From Virgisporangium aliadipatigenens (lineage in GTDB: Bacteria > Actinomycetota > Actinomycetes > Mycobacteriales > Micromonosporaceae), in the NCBI RefSeq assembly GCF_016863615.1, contig NZ_BOPF01000056.1, forward strand, positions 1-49,223: 49,223 nucleotides of DNA, in the 5' to 3' direction. The position numbers and the translations under genes were made by a program. Below, piece after piece: positions 33,256 through 40,934 of this stretch. Numbering within the stretch: position 1 is the stretch's first letter; every line of letters starts with the position of its first letter. The notes under the pieces are model-generated. The model was not told the origin of the DNA and did not search any database. It saw only the letters and a list, made by a program, of their open reading frames with translations.

Positions 33256-34623
33256 GTGCGGGTCGTCGTTGTCGGGGGCGGGATCAGCGGGCTCGCGGCG
33301 GCCCACCGGGTCGCGGAGGCGGGCGCGGACGTGCTCGTCGTCGAACAGTCGCCGGCGCCCGGGGGCAAGCTGCGGACGGTCGCCCTGCCCTCCGGCGATC
33401 CGGTGGAGACCGGCGCCGAGGCGTTCGCCGTCCGCGATCCGCAGACGGGCGCGCCGAGTCCGGCCGCGGAGCTGATAGACACTCTCGGACTGACCGCTTC
33501 CCTGGAACGCCCGAAGGCCGCCCGCGCGGGCGTCGTCACCGACTCCGGTGGGCTCGACCTGATCCCGGGCGGCACCCTGTTCGGCATCCCCGGCGATCCC
33601 TCGATGGAACGCGCCGCCGACAACGGGCCGCTGCTCAGCTCCGGCGACGACGTCTCCGTGGGGCGGATCGTGCGGGCGCGGCTCGGTGACGAGGTGGCCG
33701 ACCGGTTCGTGGACCCGATGCTCGGCGGCGTCTACGCGGGGCGGGCGGACGGGCTGTCGCTGGCGACGACCGTTCCGGCGCTGGCGCAGGCGTGTGCCGT
33801 CGAGGGAACCCTCACCGGTGCGGTGCGCCGTGTGCTGGAGCGGCGCCCGCCGGCGCAGGGGCTGTTCGCGACGCTCCACAGTGGACTGTCGTCGCTGACG
33901 GGCGCACTGGTCGACGCCGTCGGGGCAGACAACGTGCGCACCGGCCGTCCCGTGCGGCAGCTCTGCCCCACCGGCGTCGGCAGGTGGCGGCTGACCGTCG
34001 GGTCGACCCGCGATCCGGAGACGTTCATCGCCGACGCGGTCGTGCTGGCCGTGCCGGCGACGCCCGCCGCGCGGCTGCTCGCCGACAGCGCGCCGGCCGC
34101 CGTGGCACCCGTCGAGGTGCTCGACTACGCCAGCATGGTGCTCGTCACGCTCGAACTCCCCGAGTGCGAACTGCCCAGCGTCGACGGTGCCGAGCTGTCG
34201 GGGTTTCTCGTGCCGGCCGTGACGCCGTTCCATATAAAAGCCTCTACATTCTTGGACCGGAAGTGGCCGCACCTGCGGCGACCGGGGCGGACGCTGGTGC
34301 GAGTCTCGATCGGGCGGTACGGGGAGACGGCCCTGCTGCAACGGCCGGACGGCGAGTTGGCCGCGATCGCCGCCGCCGAACTGGCCGCGATCGCCGGCAC
34401 GCCCGCGACCCCGCTCGCGGCTCACGTGCACCGCTGGGGCGGCGCGCTGCCGCAGTACGCCCCCGGCCACCTCGACCGGGTCGCCGCCGCCCGCGCCGCG
34501 CTGCCGCCCACGCTCGCCCTGGCCGGTGCCGCCTACGACGGCGTCGGCATTCCGGCGTGCGTCCGCTCCGGTCGGGTCGCCGCCGAACGGGTCCTTTCCG
34601 CTCTGGCAGACTCGGACGCATGA
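33256..34623 (+). CDS. hemY: Coproporphyrinogen III oxidase (HemY/CgoX type, FAD)
   Basis: Oxygen-dependent FAD enzyme; in genomes with HemQ it oxidises coproporphyrinogen III to coproporphyrin III rather than acting on protoporphyrinogen. 455 aa. The FAD-binding motif is at the N-terminus ([20 protein letters not shown]) with VVEQ ending strand 2, and the C-terminal FAD contact is [22 protein letters not shown] 33256 follows GGGAGA. Its stop overlaps the hemQ start (ATGA). At 34231-34254 a run of AT-rich rare codons interrupts otherwise GC3-rich coding sequence. Many pipelines would name it protoporphyrinogen oxidase (hemG). Confidence 0.93.
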   Translation: MRVVVVGGGISGLAAAHRVAEAGADVLVVEQSPAPGGKLRTVALPSGDPVETGAEAFAVRDPQTGAPSPAAELIDTLGLTASLERPKAARAGVVTDSGGLDLIPGGTLFGIPGDPSMERAADNGPLLSSGDDVSVGRIVRARLGDEVADRFVDPMLGGVYAGRADGLSLATTVPALAQACAVEGTLTGAVRRVLERRPPAQGLFATLHSGLSSLTGALVDAVGADNVRTGRPVRQLCPTGVGRWRLTVGSTRDPETFIADAVVLAVPATPAARLLADSAPAAVAPVEVLDYASMVLVTLELPECELPSVDGAELSGFLVPAVTPFHIKASTFLDRKWPHLRRPGRTLVRVSIGRYGETALLQRPDGELAAIAAAELAAIAGTPATPLAAHVHRWGGALPQYAPGHLDRVAAARAALPPTLALAGAAYDGVGIPACVRSGRVAAERVLSALADSDA

Positions 34624-35318
34624 CCACCAACGCGTCGCGGATCAAGGAATTGAACGACACGATTCGGTACACGCTCTGGTCGGTGTTCCGGGTCGACACG
34701 CCGCTCGGTTCCGCCGACCGCGCCGCCTACGCCACCGAGCTGAGCGAACTGGTCGAGCAGCTGGCGGGCAAGGACGTGGTGGTGCGCGGCCTCTACGACG
34801 TGGCCGGGCTGCGCGCCGACGCCGACCTGATGGTGTGGTGGCACGCGCCGACCGCCGACGCCCTGCAGGACGCGTACGGGATGCTGCGGCGCACTTCTCT
34901 CGGGCAGCACCTGGCACCCGTGTGGTCGAACATGGCGCTGCACCGGCCGGCGGAGTTCAACAAGAGCCACATCCCGGCGTTCCTCGCCGGCGAGGAGGCG
35001 CGGCAGTACGTGTGCGTGTACCCGTTCGTGCGCTCGTACGAGTGGTACCTGCTGCCCGACGAGGAACGCCGCGACATGCTCGCCGAGCACGGGCGGCAGG
35101 CGCGCGGGTATCCCGACGTGCGGGCCAACACGGTGGCGTCGTTCGCGCTCGGCGACTACGAGTGGATGCTGGCGTTCGAGGCGGACGAGTTGCACCGCAT
35201 CGTCGACCTGATGCGGGACCTGCGGGCCTCGCGGGCGCGGCGGCACGTGCGCGAGGAGGTGCCGTTCTACACGGGACGGCGGCGCTCCGTCACCGACCTT
35301 GTGGCGAATCTTCCCTGA
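34620..35318 (+). CDS. hemQ: Coproheme decarboxylase (HemQ/ChdC)
   Basis: Last enzyme of the coproporphyrin-dependent pathway: oxidative decarboxylation of two propionates of coproheme III with H2O2 to give haem b. 232 aa, chlorite-dismutase fold. Residues that match, from memory, the actinobacterial ChdC active site are all present: His117 in NKSHIPAF (distal), Tyr134 in [13 protein letters not shown] (radical Tyr) and His157 in [13 protein letters not shown] (iron ligand). ATG 34620 overlaps the hemY stop by 4 bp. The ferrochelatase gene is not in this window. Confidence 0.95.
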   Translation: MTTNASRIKELNDTIRYTLWSVFRVDTPLGSADRAAYATELSELVEQLAGKDVVVRGLYDVAGLRADADLMVWWHAPTADALQDAYGMLRRTSLGQHLAPVWSNMALHRPAEFNKSHIPAFLAGEEARQYVCVYPFVRSYEWYLLPDEERRDMLAEHGRQARGYPDVRANTVASFALGDYEWMLAFEADELHRIVDLMRDLRASRARRHVREEVPFYTGRRRSVTDLVANLP

Positions 35319-35333
35319 TCCGGGCCGGCGCCC

Positions 35334-36158
35334 TCAGACCAGGGACTGGGTGCCGAGGACGGTCACCAGCGCGAGGCGTTCGGCGTCATCGGTGCCGGGC
35401 GCGGCCGTGTAGACCATGATCCGCAGGTCGCTCCCGGCGACGGTGAGGATGTCGCAGTCCAGCGTCAGCGGGCCGACCTGCGGATGGTCGATGATCTTGC
35501 GTGCGGCGCGGTGTGGCTCGACCCCGCCGTTCTCCCACAGGGCTGCGAAGTCCTCGTTCTGCCGCAACTCCCTGATCAGGCTCCGCAGGGCGGGATCGTC
35601 CGGGTAGCGGGCCGCCGTCGCGTGCAGGTCCGCCACCAGCGCCGCCCGGAAGGCCCTGCGCTCCTCCGGCGTCTGACGCACCCGCTGCGGCGGGCCGCAG
35701 AAGTTCCGCCACACGCCGTTGCGCTCGTGGCCGCGCCGGCCCGACGGGTCGCCCATCAGGGCCGCGTACTCGCGGTTGGCGCTCAGCAGCGTCCACGTCG
35801 CGTCGAACACCGCCACCGGCGTGCCGGCCAGCCGGTCCAGCATCCGGTGCACGCTCGGCGAGATGTGCGTCGGCACCGCCTCCGGACCCGGTGGCACCAG
35901 GCCGGCGAGGCCGAACAGGTGCGCGCGTTCGGCGTCCGTCAGGCGCAGCGCGCGGGCCAGCGCCTCGACGACCTGCCCGGACGGGTTGGCGGCGCGGCCC
36001 TGCTCCAGGCGGGTGAGGTAGTCCACCGAGATGCCCGCCAGCAGGGCCACCTCCTCGCGGCGCAGGCCCGCCGCGCGCCGGTGCCCGCCGGCCGGTAACC
36101 CGGCCGCCTCCGGCCGCACCCGGTCCCGCCAGCGGCGCACGGCCCGCCCGAACTCCAT
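35334..36158 (-). CDS. XRE-type regulator with MmyB-like ligand domain
   Basis: A 274-aa transcription factor. The N-terminal helix-turn-helix (about 25-80) contains LRREEVALLAGISVDYLTRL and EQGRAANPSGQVVEALARAL. The C-terminal MmyB-like PAS-fold domain (about 105-270) has VAVFDATWTLLSANREYAAL and DHPQVGPLTLDCDILTV. This class binds fatty-acid-like ligands and commonly regulates an adjacent divergent SDR gene, which is found here at 36261. ATG 36158 is 7 nt after CACACT on its strand. Two inverted repeats in the shared 102-bp gap (GCTCC/GGAGC at about 36160-36183 and CCTGG/CCAGG near 36193-36213) are candidate operators. Confidence 0.9.
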   Translation of the reverse strand: MEFGRAVRRWRDRVRPEAAGLPAGGHRRAAGLRREEVALLAGISVDYLTRLEQGRAANPSGQVVEALARALRLTDAERAHLFGLAGLVPPGPEAVPTHISPSVHRMLDRLAGTPVAVFDATWTLLSANREYAALMGDPSGRRGHERNGVWRNFCGPPQRVRQTPEERRAFRAALVADLHATAARYPDDPALRSLIRELRQNEDFAALWENGGVEPHRAARKIIDHPQVGPLTLDCDILTVAGSDLRIMVYTAAPGTDDAERLALVTVLGTQSLV

Positions 36159-36260
36159 GCGCTCCAGTGTGCTTCCTCCGGAGCGGGTGAGCCTGGTACC
36201 GCCGTTCCCAGGAAAATCGGGCGGGTGCCCGAACGGCGGCGACGGGCGGACGCTGGCGGC

Positions 36261-36968
36261 ATGACGACGACACTGATCACCGGGGCGAACAAGGGCCTCG
36301 GCCAGGAAACCGCCCGCCGCCTGCGCCACCTCGGCCACACCGTGTGGGTCGCCGGACGGGACCCCGGCCGGGTACGGGCGGCGGCCGAACGCCTCGACGC
36401 CCGGCCGCTCGTCCTCGACGTCACCGACGACGCCTCCGTGGCGGCGGCTGCGGCGGTCGTCGAGGCCGGCGGCGGGCTGGACGTGCTGGTCAACAACGCC
36501 GGCATCGAACTGCGCGGCGACGGCAACCGGATCATCGGCCCGGCCGAGGCGACCGCCGACCACATGCGCGACATGTTCGAGACGAACGTCTTCGGGCTCG
36601 TGCGCGTGACGCACGCGTTCCTGCCGCTGCTGTCGCGCTCGACGGCGCCGGTCGTCGTGAACGTCAGCAGCGGGCTCGCCTCGCTGACCCGCCTCACCGC
36701 GGCCGGGACGCCGACGTTCCACTACCCGGGGGTCGCCTACCCGGCCTCCAAGGCGGCGGTGAACGTGGTGACGGTGCAGTTCGCGAAGGCGTTCCCGGGG
36801 ATGCGGATCAACGCCGTCGAGCCCGGCTACACGGCCACGGACCTCAACGGCAACACCGGCATCCAGACCGTGGAACAGGGCGCGGAGATCATCGTGCGGA
36901 TGGCGTGCGTCGGCCCGGACGGCCCCACCGGCGCGTACGTCGACGCGTCCGGGCCGCTGCCCTGGTGA
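36261..36968 (+). CDS. Short-chain dehydrogenase/reductase
   Basis: NAD(P)-dependent SDR, 235 aa. Cofactor motif TGANKGLGQETARRL at 7-21, LVNNAG at about 85-90, catalytic Ser in VVNVSSGLA and YPASK with catalytic Tyr and Lys (about 170). An unusual short insertion TPTFHYPGVA precedes that Tyr. The ANKGLG form resembles carbonyl-reductase-like SDRs. It is divergent from the MmyB-like regulator, its probable controller. Substrate unknown. ATG 36261 has only a weak GGCGG site. Confidence 0.9.
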   Translation: MTTTLITGANKGLGQETARRLRHLGHTVWVAGRDPGRVRAAAERLDARPLVLDVTDDASVAAAAAVVEAGGGLDVLVNNAGIELRGDGNRIIGPAEATADHMRDMFETNVFGLVRVTHAFLPLLSRSTAPVVVNVSSGLASLTRLTAAGTPTFHYPGVAYPASKAAVNVVTVQFAKAFPGMRINAVEPGYTATDLNGNTGIQTVEQGAEIIVRMACVGPDGPTGAYVDASGPLPW

Positions 36969-36988
36969 CGCCGCCCCGGAAAGAGAGC

Positions 36989-37019
36989 TTGCGGCTCAAG
37001 CGGCTCGAGCCGGCACAGT
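36989..37019 (+). promoter_or_regulatory. Putative MerR-type promoter with 19-bp spacer and palindrome
   Basis: TTGCGG (36989-36994) and CACAGT (37014-37019) are separated by 19 bp, the over-long spacer typical of MerR-regulated promoters. The spacer carries the perfect 12-bp palindrome CGGCTCGAGCCG (37001-37012). CACAGT ends 7 nt before ATG 37027, as in a leaderless promoter. This suggests autoregulation by the MerR protein. Confidence 0.4.
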
Positions 37020-37026
37020 GGCAGGC

Positions 37027-38052
37027 ATGGAAGAGCTCTATCCCATCGGGGACGTCGCCCGCCGGACCGGGTTGACCGTCAGCGCGATCCGCTACTACTC
37101 CGACGAGGGCATCGTGCGGCCCGCCGGCCTCTCCCACGCCGGCCACCGGCTGTACGACATGCGCGCCGTGGCCCAGCTGGAAATGATCCGCACCCTGCGC
37201 GACCTGGGCACCGGGCTCGACGAGATCCGGCGCCTGGTCGCGGGCGAACTCTCCCTGCGCGACCTGCTCGCCGAGCATCTGGAGCTGGTCGAACGCCAGG
37301 AGCGGGAGCTGCGCGTCCGCCGAGCCGTGCTGCGCGCGTTGAACCGCGAGGAGAGCCCGGTCGAGCATGCGGTCCTCATGCACCGCCTGGTGTCGATGCC
37401 CGACGGGGAGCGCGCGCTGCTGGTCGACTCGTTCTGGAACGAGGTCGGCGCCGACCTGCCCGCCGACTTCGTCGACCGGCTCCGTGCGGTGCGGCCGCAC
37501 CTGCCGGACGACCCCACCGCCGCACAGCTCGCCGCCTGGATCGAACTGGCGTCGCTGCTGCGCGACCCGTCGTTCCGCGACACGGTGCGGGCGTACCTGC
37601 GTGAGACGTTCGCGACGGAGCCGGGGGAGCGGATGACCGCCGCGCCGATGCAGGAGTTCATCCACTCCAGCGGCGCGAGGATCATGGAACGGATCATCGC
37701 GGCGTACCGGTCCGGGCTGCCTGCCGGGTCGGCGCACGCCCAGGAGCTCGCCGTGCGGGCCGCGGACGGCGCGGCGGCGGCCGCCGGGGTGCCCGCCACC
37801 GCCGAACGGCGGGCGCGGCTGGCCGCCGGCTACGCGCAGATCGCCGAGATCCACCGGCAGGGGACCGAGGACGATGCCCGGTTCGACTCGACGCACGGGC
37901 GGTACCTCGCGCTGGTAGCCGCGATCAACGGGACCCCGGACGAGTACGCCGACGTCGACCTGGCCGACCTGGGCGTGTGGATCGCGGCGGCGCTGCGCGC
38001 CTCGACCCAGGCGGGCGAGGGCCAGGCGGGCGAGGCTCAGGCGCCCGGGTAG
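37027..38052 (+). CDS. MerR-family transcriptional regulator with long C-terminal domain
   Basis: A 341-aa regulator. The MerR winged helix-turn-helix is at residues 4-72 (YPIGDVARRTGLTVSAIRYY, HRLYDMRAVAQLEMIRTL), followed by a coiled-coil dimer helix (about 80-115, LELVERQERELRVRRAVLRA). The remaining 220 residues form an all-helical ligand-like domain without Cys metal sites, so it is not a metal-sensing MerR. No drug or oxidant motif is recognised. The 19-bp-spacer promoter upstream suggests autoregulation. It shares 16 bp at its 3' end with the convergent GGDEF-EAL gene. Confidence 0.88.
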   Translation: MEELYPIGDVARRTGLTVSAIRYYSDEGIVRPAGLSHAGHRLYDMRAVAQLEMIRTLRDLGTGLDEIRRLVAGELSLRDLLAEHLELVERQERELRVRRAVLRALNREESPVEHAVLMHRLVSMPDGERALLVDSFWNEVGADLPADFVDRLRAVRPHLPDDPTAAQLAAWIELASLLRDPSFRDTVRAYLRETFATEPGERMTAAPMQEFIHSSGARIMERIIAAYRSGLPAGSAHAQELAVRAADGAAAAAGVPATAERRARLAAGYAQIAEIHRQGTEDDARFDSTHGRYLALVAAINGTPDEYADVDLADLGVWIAAALRASTQAGEGQAGEAQAPG

Positions 38053-40394
38053 ACGGGGTGACCGGTCGGCAGGTGCACCGGGGTCGTCTGCTCCAGCAGG
38101 GCGGTCAACGCCTCCGGCGGCAGCGGCCGGGCGAAGTGGAAGCCCTGGGCGTTCCGGCAGCCGAGGAGCGTCAGCTCGGTGGCCTGCGCCGGATCCTCGA
38201 TCCCCTCCGCGACCGTGTCCAGGTGCAGGATCTGACCCAGCCGGATCACCGCCTCCGCCACCGCCGAACCCTCCGGGTCGCCGTTCAGCTCGGCGACGAA
38301 ACAGCGGTCGAGCTTGAGGATGTCGACCGGCAGGCGGGTCAGGTACCGCAGCGACGAGTAGCCCGTGCCGAAGTCGTCGAGCGCCACGCGCACCCCGTGC
38401 CCACGCAGTTCGTGCAGCTGCGGAACGGCCGAGTCGTCGTCGACGAGCGCACTCTCGGTGATCTCCAGCACGAGATCGCGCGGATCCAGGCCGGTGCGGC
38501 GCAACGTCTCCAGCACCTCGGCCGCGAGAGCGGGGCGGCGCAGCTGGTGCGCGGAGAAGTTCACGCTCAGGTGCAGGGTGCGACCCGGGGAAAGCCGCTC
38601 CTGCCACCGGCGCACCTGCCGGCTCGCCTGCTCCAGGACCCACGCGCCGATGTCGTCGATCACGCCGAGTTCCTCCGCCACCGGGATGAACTCCGCCGGC
38701 GGCACCACGCCCCGCGTCGGATGATGCCAGCGCACCAACGCCTCCACGGCCACCAGCGCGCCCGTAGCCAGCGCGACGATCGGCTGGTACAGCACGCGCA
38801 GCTGATCGGCGTCGACCGCGCGCAGCAGGTCCTCCCGCAGCGCCGCCGCCTCCCGGTCCTGGCGCATCGTCTCCTCCGAGTACAGCCGCCAGCCGCTGTG
38901 CTGCCGCCGCTTCGCCGCGTACATGGCGATGTCGGCGTGGTGCAGAAGTTCCCGCGGGGAGGGGGCGGCGCCCGGCTCCGACACGGCGATGCCGATGCTG
39001 GCGCGGATGCGCACCAGCTGCGTGCCGACGGGCACCGGGTCGCGGATCGTGGCGAGGATGCGTTCGGCGACCGCGATCGCCTCCGCCTCGCCGACCTCCT
39101 CCAGCAGCACCGCGAACTCGTCGCCGCCGAGCCGCGCCGACAGGTCGTCCGGGCGCAGCGTGCGCTTCAGCACCGCCGCGAACGCGGTCAGCACCGCGTC
39201 GCCCGCCTCGTGCCCGAGGGAGTCGTTCACCTGCTTGAAGCCGTCCAGGTCGATGGCGAGCGCCGCCACTCGCGCACCGGAGCGCCGCACCCGCTGCAAC
39301 GCCTCGTTCAGCCGCAGCCGGTTGGCGAGGCCGGTCAGCGCGTCGGTCAGCACCAGCGCGTGGTTCTCCCGCAGGGCCACCACCTGCCGGGCCGCCACGC
39401 CGAACGTCATCACGCACGCCCCCGCCACCAGCCCCGCCCACGGGTACGGGCCCGCCTCGATCGCCGCGAACGCCAGCAGCCCGAAGCCGAGCGCCAGCGC
39501 CACGTAGGGCAACGAGCTGTGCGGGCGCAACGGCCGCGGCCGGGTGTCGTCGCCGGGCGGCGCGGCCGCGAGCCGGCACTGCTCCGCCGCCGCGAACGCC
39601 GGCAGCGCGTACTGCATCAGCGTGGCCAGCATGAACCAGGGTGGGGTCAGCTCGTTCGGCCGGTAGAGCGTGCTGTGCGCGAGGTACACGTCGCCGAGCA
39701 GCGTCAGCACGGCACCGGCCAGCAGCAGCGGCAGCAGCCGCCGCGCCGAACCGGCCGCGCCGCGCAGCAGCACCGTGCCGATCCCGACGATGAGGATCAG
39801 GTCGCCGACCGGGTAGACGACGGTGACCAGGCCGGCCCGGCTCAGCGTCGCCGCGCCGTCCTCGAGAGCCGGCGCCAGCACGAAATACCACAACGCCATC
39901 CCGCCGCCGCCGACGACGGTCGTCACGTCCATCGCGAGTTTCCAGCGGGCGCGCCGGCCCAGCGGTTCGGCCGCGAAGGAGAGCATCCCCGCGAGCAGCA
40001 CCGGGACGGTCGCCAGCCGCGCGAGCACGGACACCACCAGCATCGGGGTGATCCGGCTGGGCGGCACCCCGCCGTTCTGCGCCATGGCGGCGCCGAAGCT
40101 CATGCCGTTCACGATGAGCAGGAGAAAGAAGGCGACGAGGAAGCGCCACGGGCGGCGGGTGCCGGGGTCGAGCCGGGGATGGGTGGCGGCGCGGGCGCTC
40201 ATGCCGAGCCCGACGACGTGCGTCGCCAGGAACGACAGCGCGATCCAGGCGAAGTAGGTCCCGGGGCGGACGAGCGTCACCGGCAGGGTCAGGACCGACG
40301 CCGCGACCACCGCGTACGGCAGAAACAGCCACGGGCGGACCACCCGATCCCCATCGGTCGGGGCGGCGGGCTTCTTAGAGCTTTCATTTCGCAC
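38037..40394 (-). CDS. Membrane diguanylate cyclase/phosphodiesterase (GGDEF-EAL)
   Basis: A 785-aa bifunctional c-di-GMP enzyme. Residues 20-335 contain about eight to ten hydrophobic helices (a 7TM-like sensor). The GGDEF domain (about 345-505) has intact LGGDEFAVL and the substrate part DLDGFKQVNDSLGHEAGD. The EAL domain (about 525-770) keeps VEALVRWHHP, NFSAHQL, LEITESAL, DDFGTGYSSL, the LKLDRCFV loop and AEGIED, so both activities look possible. There is no clear RxxD inhibitory site. Start GTG 40394 has no strong ribosome site. It lies 111 bp downstream of the GNAT gene on the same strand. It would set local c-di-GMP, which in actinomycetes controls development. Confidence 0.92.
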   Translation of the reverse strand: MRNESSKKPAAPTDGDRVVRPWLFLPYAVVAASVLTLPVTLVRPGTYFAWIALSFLATHVVGLGMSARAATHPRLDPGTRRPWRFLVAFFLLLIVNGMSFGAAMAQNGGVPPSRITPMLVVSVLARLATVPVLLAGMLSFAAEPLGRRARWKLAMDVTTVVGGGGMALWYFVLAPALEDGAATLSRAGLVTVVYPVGDLILIVGIGTVLLRGAAGSARRLLPLLLAGAVLTLLGDVYLAHSTLYRPNELTPPWFMLATLMQYALPAFAAAEQCRLAAAPPGDDTRPRPLRPHSSLPYVALALGFGLLAFAAIEAGPYPWAGLVAGACVMTFGVAARQVVALRENHALVLTDALTGLANRLRLNEALQRVRRSGARVAALAIDLDGFKQVNDSLGHEAGDAVLTAFAAVLKRTLRPDDLSARLGGDEFAVLLEEVGEAEAIAVAERILATIRDPVPVGTQLVRIRASIGIAVSEPGAAPSPRELLHHADIAMYAAKRRQHSGWRLYSEETMRQDREAAALREDLLRAVDADQLRVLYQPIVALATGALVAVEALVRWHHPTRGVVPPAEFIPVAEELGVIDDIGAWVLEQASRQVRRWQERLSPGRTLHLSVNFSAHQLRRPALAAEVLETLRRTGLDPRDLVLEITESALVDDDSAVPQLHELRGHGVRVALDDFGTGYSSLRYLTRLPVDILKLDRCFVAELNGDPEGSAVAEAVIRLGQILHLDTVAEGIEDPAQATELTLLGCRNAQGFHFARPLPPEALTALLEQTTPVHLPTGHPVYPGA

Positions 40395-40505
40395 GTCCGC
40401 CGGGGGCGCGACCGCTGCCTCCCGGGCCGCACCGCTGGGCCCTGCGGGCCTACGCTTTCACGCCCGCGTCCGGTCGCGGCGCCTCCGGCGGCCGGATCCC
40501 TCCGC

Positions 40506-40934
40506 TCACCGCTGCATGGGGGTGTGCGGGATGCCGTCCTCGATGTACTCGGGGGCGCTTGGCGTGAAACCCAGCCGTTCGTAGAAGCCGACCAGGTGGC
40601 TTTGTGCGTCCAGCACGCACGTGCGGTTTCCGATGCGGTCGAGGGCCGACTTCAGGAGTTGCTGGGACAGGCCCCGGCCGCGGGCGTGCGGCGCCGTGAC
40701 CACCCGGCCGATGCGGGCCACGCCGCCCGGGTCCGCCAGGATGCGCAGGTAGGCCAGCGGCTGGTTCGTGTCGTCGCTGATCCACAGGTGGCGGGTGTCC
40801 GGTTCGACGTCGCGGCCGTCGAACTCGGGATAAGCGCACTCCTGCTCCACCACGAACACGTCGCAGCGCAGTTTCACCAGCGCGTGGAAGGTGAAGACGT
40901 CCAGGTCGGCGAAGCGGCGTTCGTTGATGATCAC
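40506..40934 (-). CDS. elaA: ElaA-like GNAT acetyltransferase
   Basis: A 142-aa N-acetyltransferase of the ElaA branch. The CoA-binding motif is RVVTAPHARGRGLSQQLL (R-x-x-G-R/G); other family features are LRCDVFVVEQECAYPEFDGR near the N-terminus and the closing DGIPHTPM. Substrate unknown. Start GTG 40934 overlaps the antiporter stop by 4 bp, making it the last gene of the six-gene operon. It may be a passenger or may acylate an operon product. Confidence 0.88.
   Translation of the reverse strand: MIINERRFADLDVFTFHALVKLRCDVFVVEQECAYPEFDGRDVEPDTRHLWISDDTNQPLAYLRILADPGGVARIGRVVTAPHARGRGLSQQLLKSALDRIGNRTCVLDAQSHLVGFYERLGFTPSAPEYIEDGIPHTPMQR

Noticed and set aside
36889-40332. Minus-strand ORF of 1147 codons overlapping MerR and GGDEF-EAL genes
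   Set aside because: Out-of-frame shadow; the conserved GGDEF and EAL motifs are in the frame of 38037-40394.
40395-40505. Terminator between the GNAT and GGDEF-EAL genes
   Set aside because: Several short GC stems can be drawn but none is long or followed by a U-tract; a read-through transcript remains possible.
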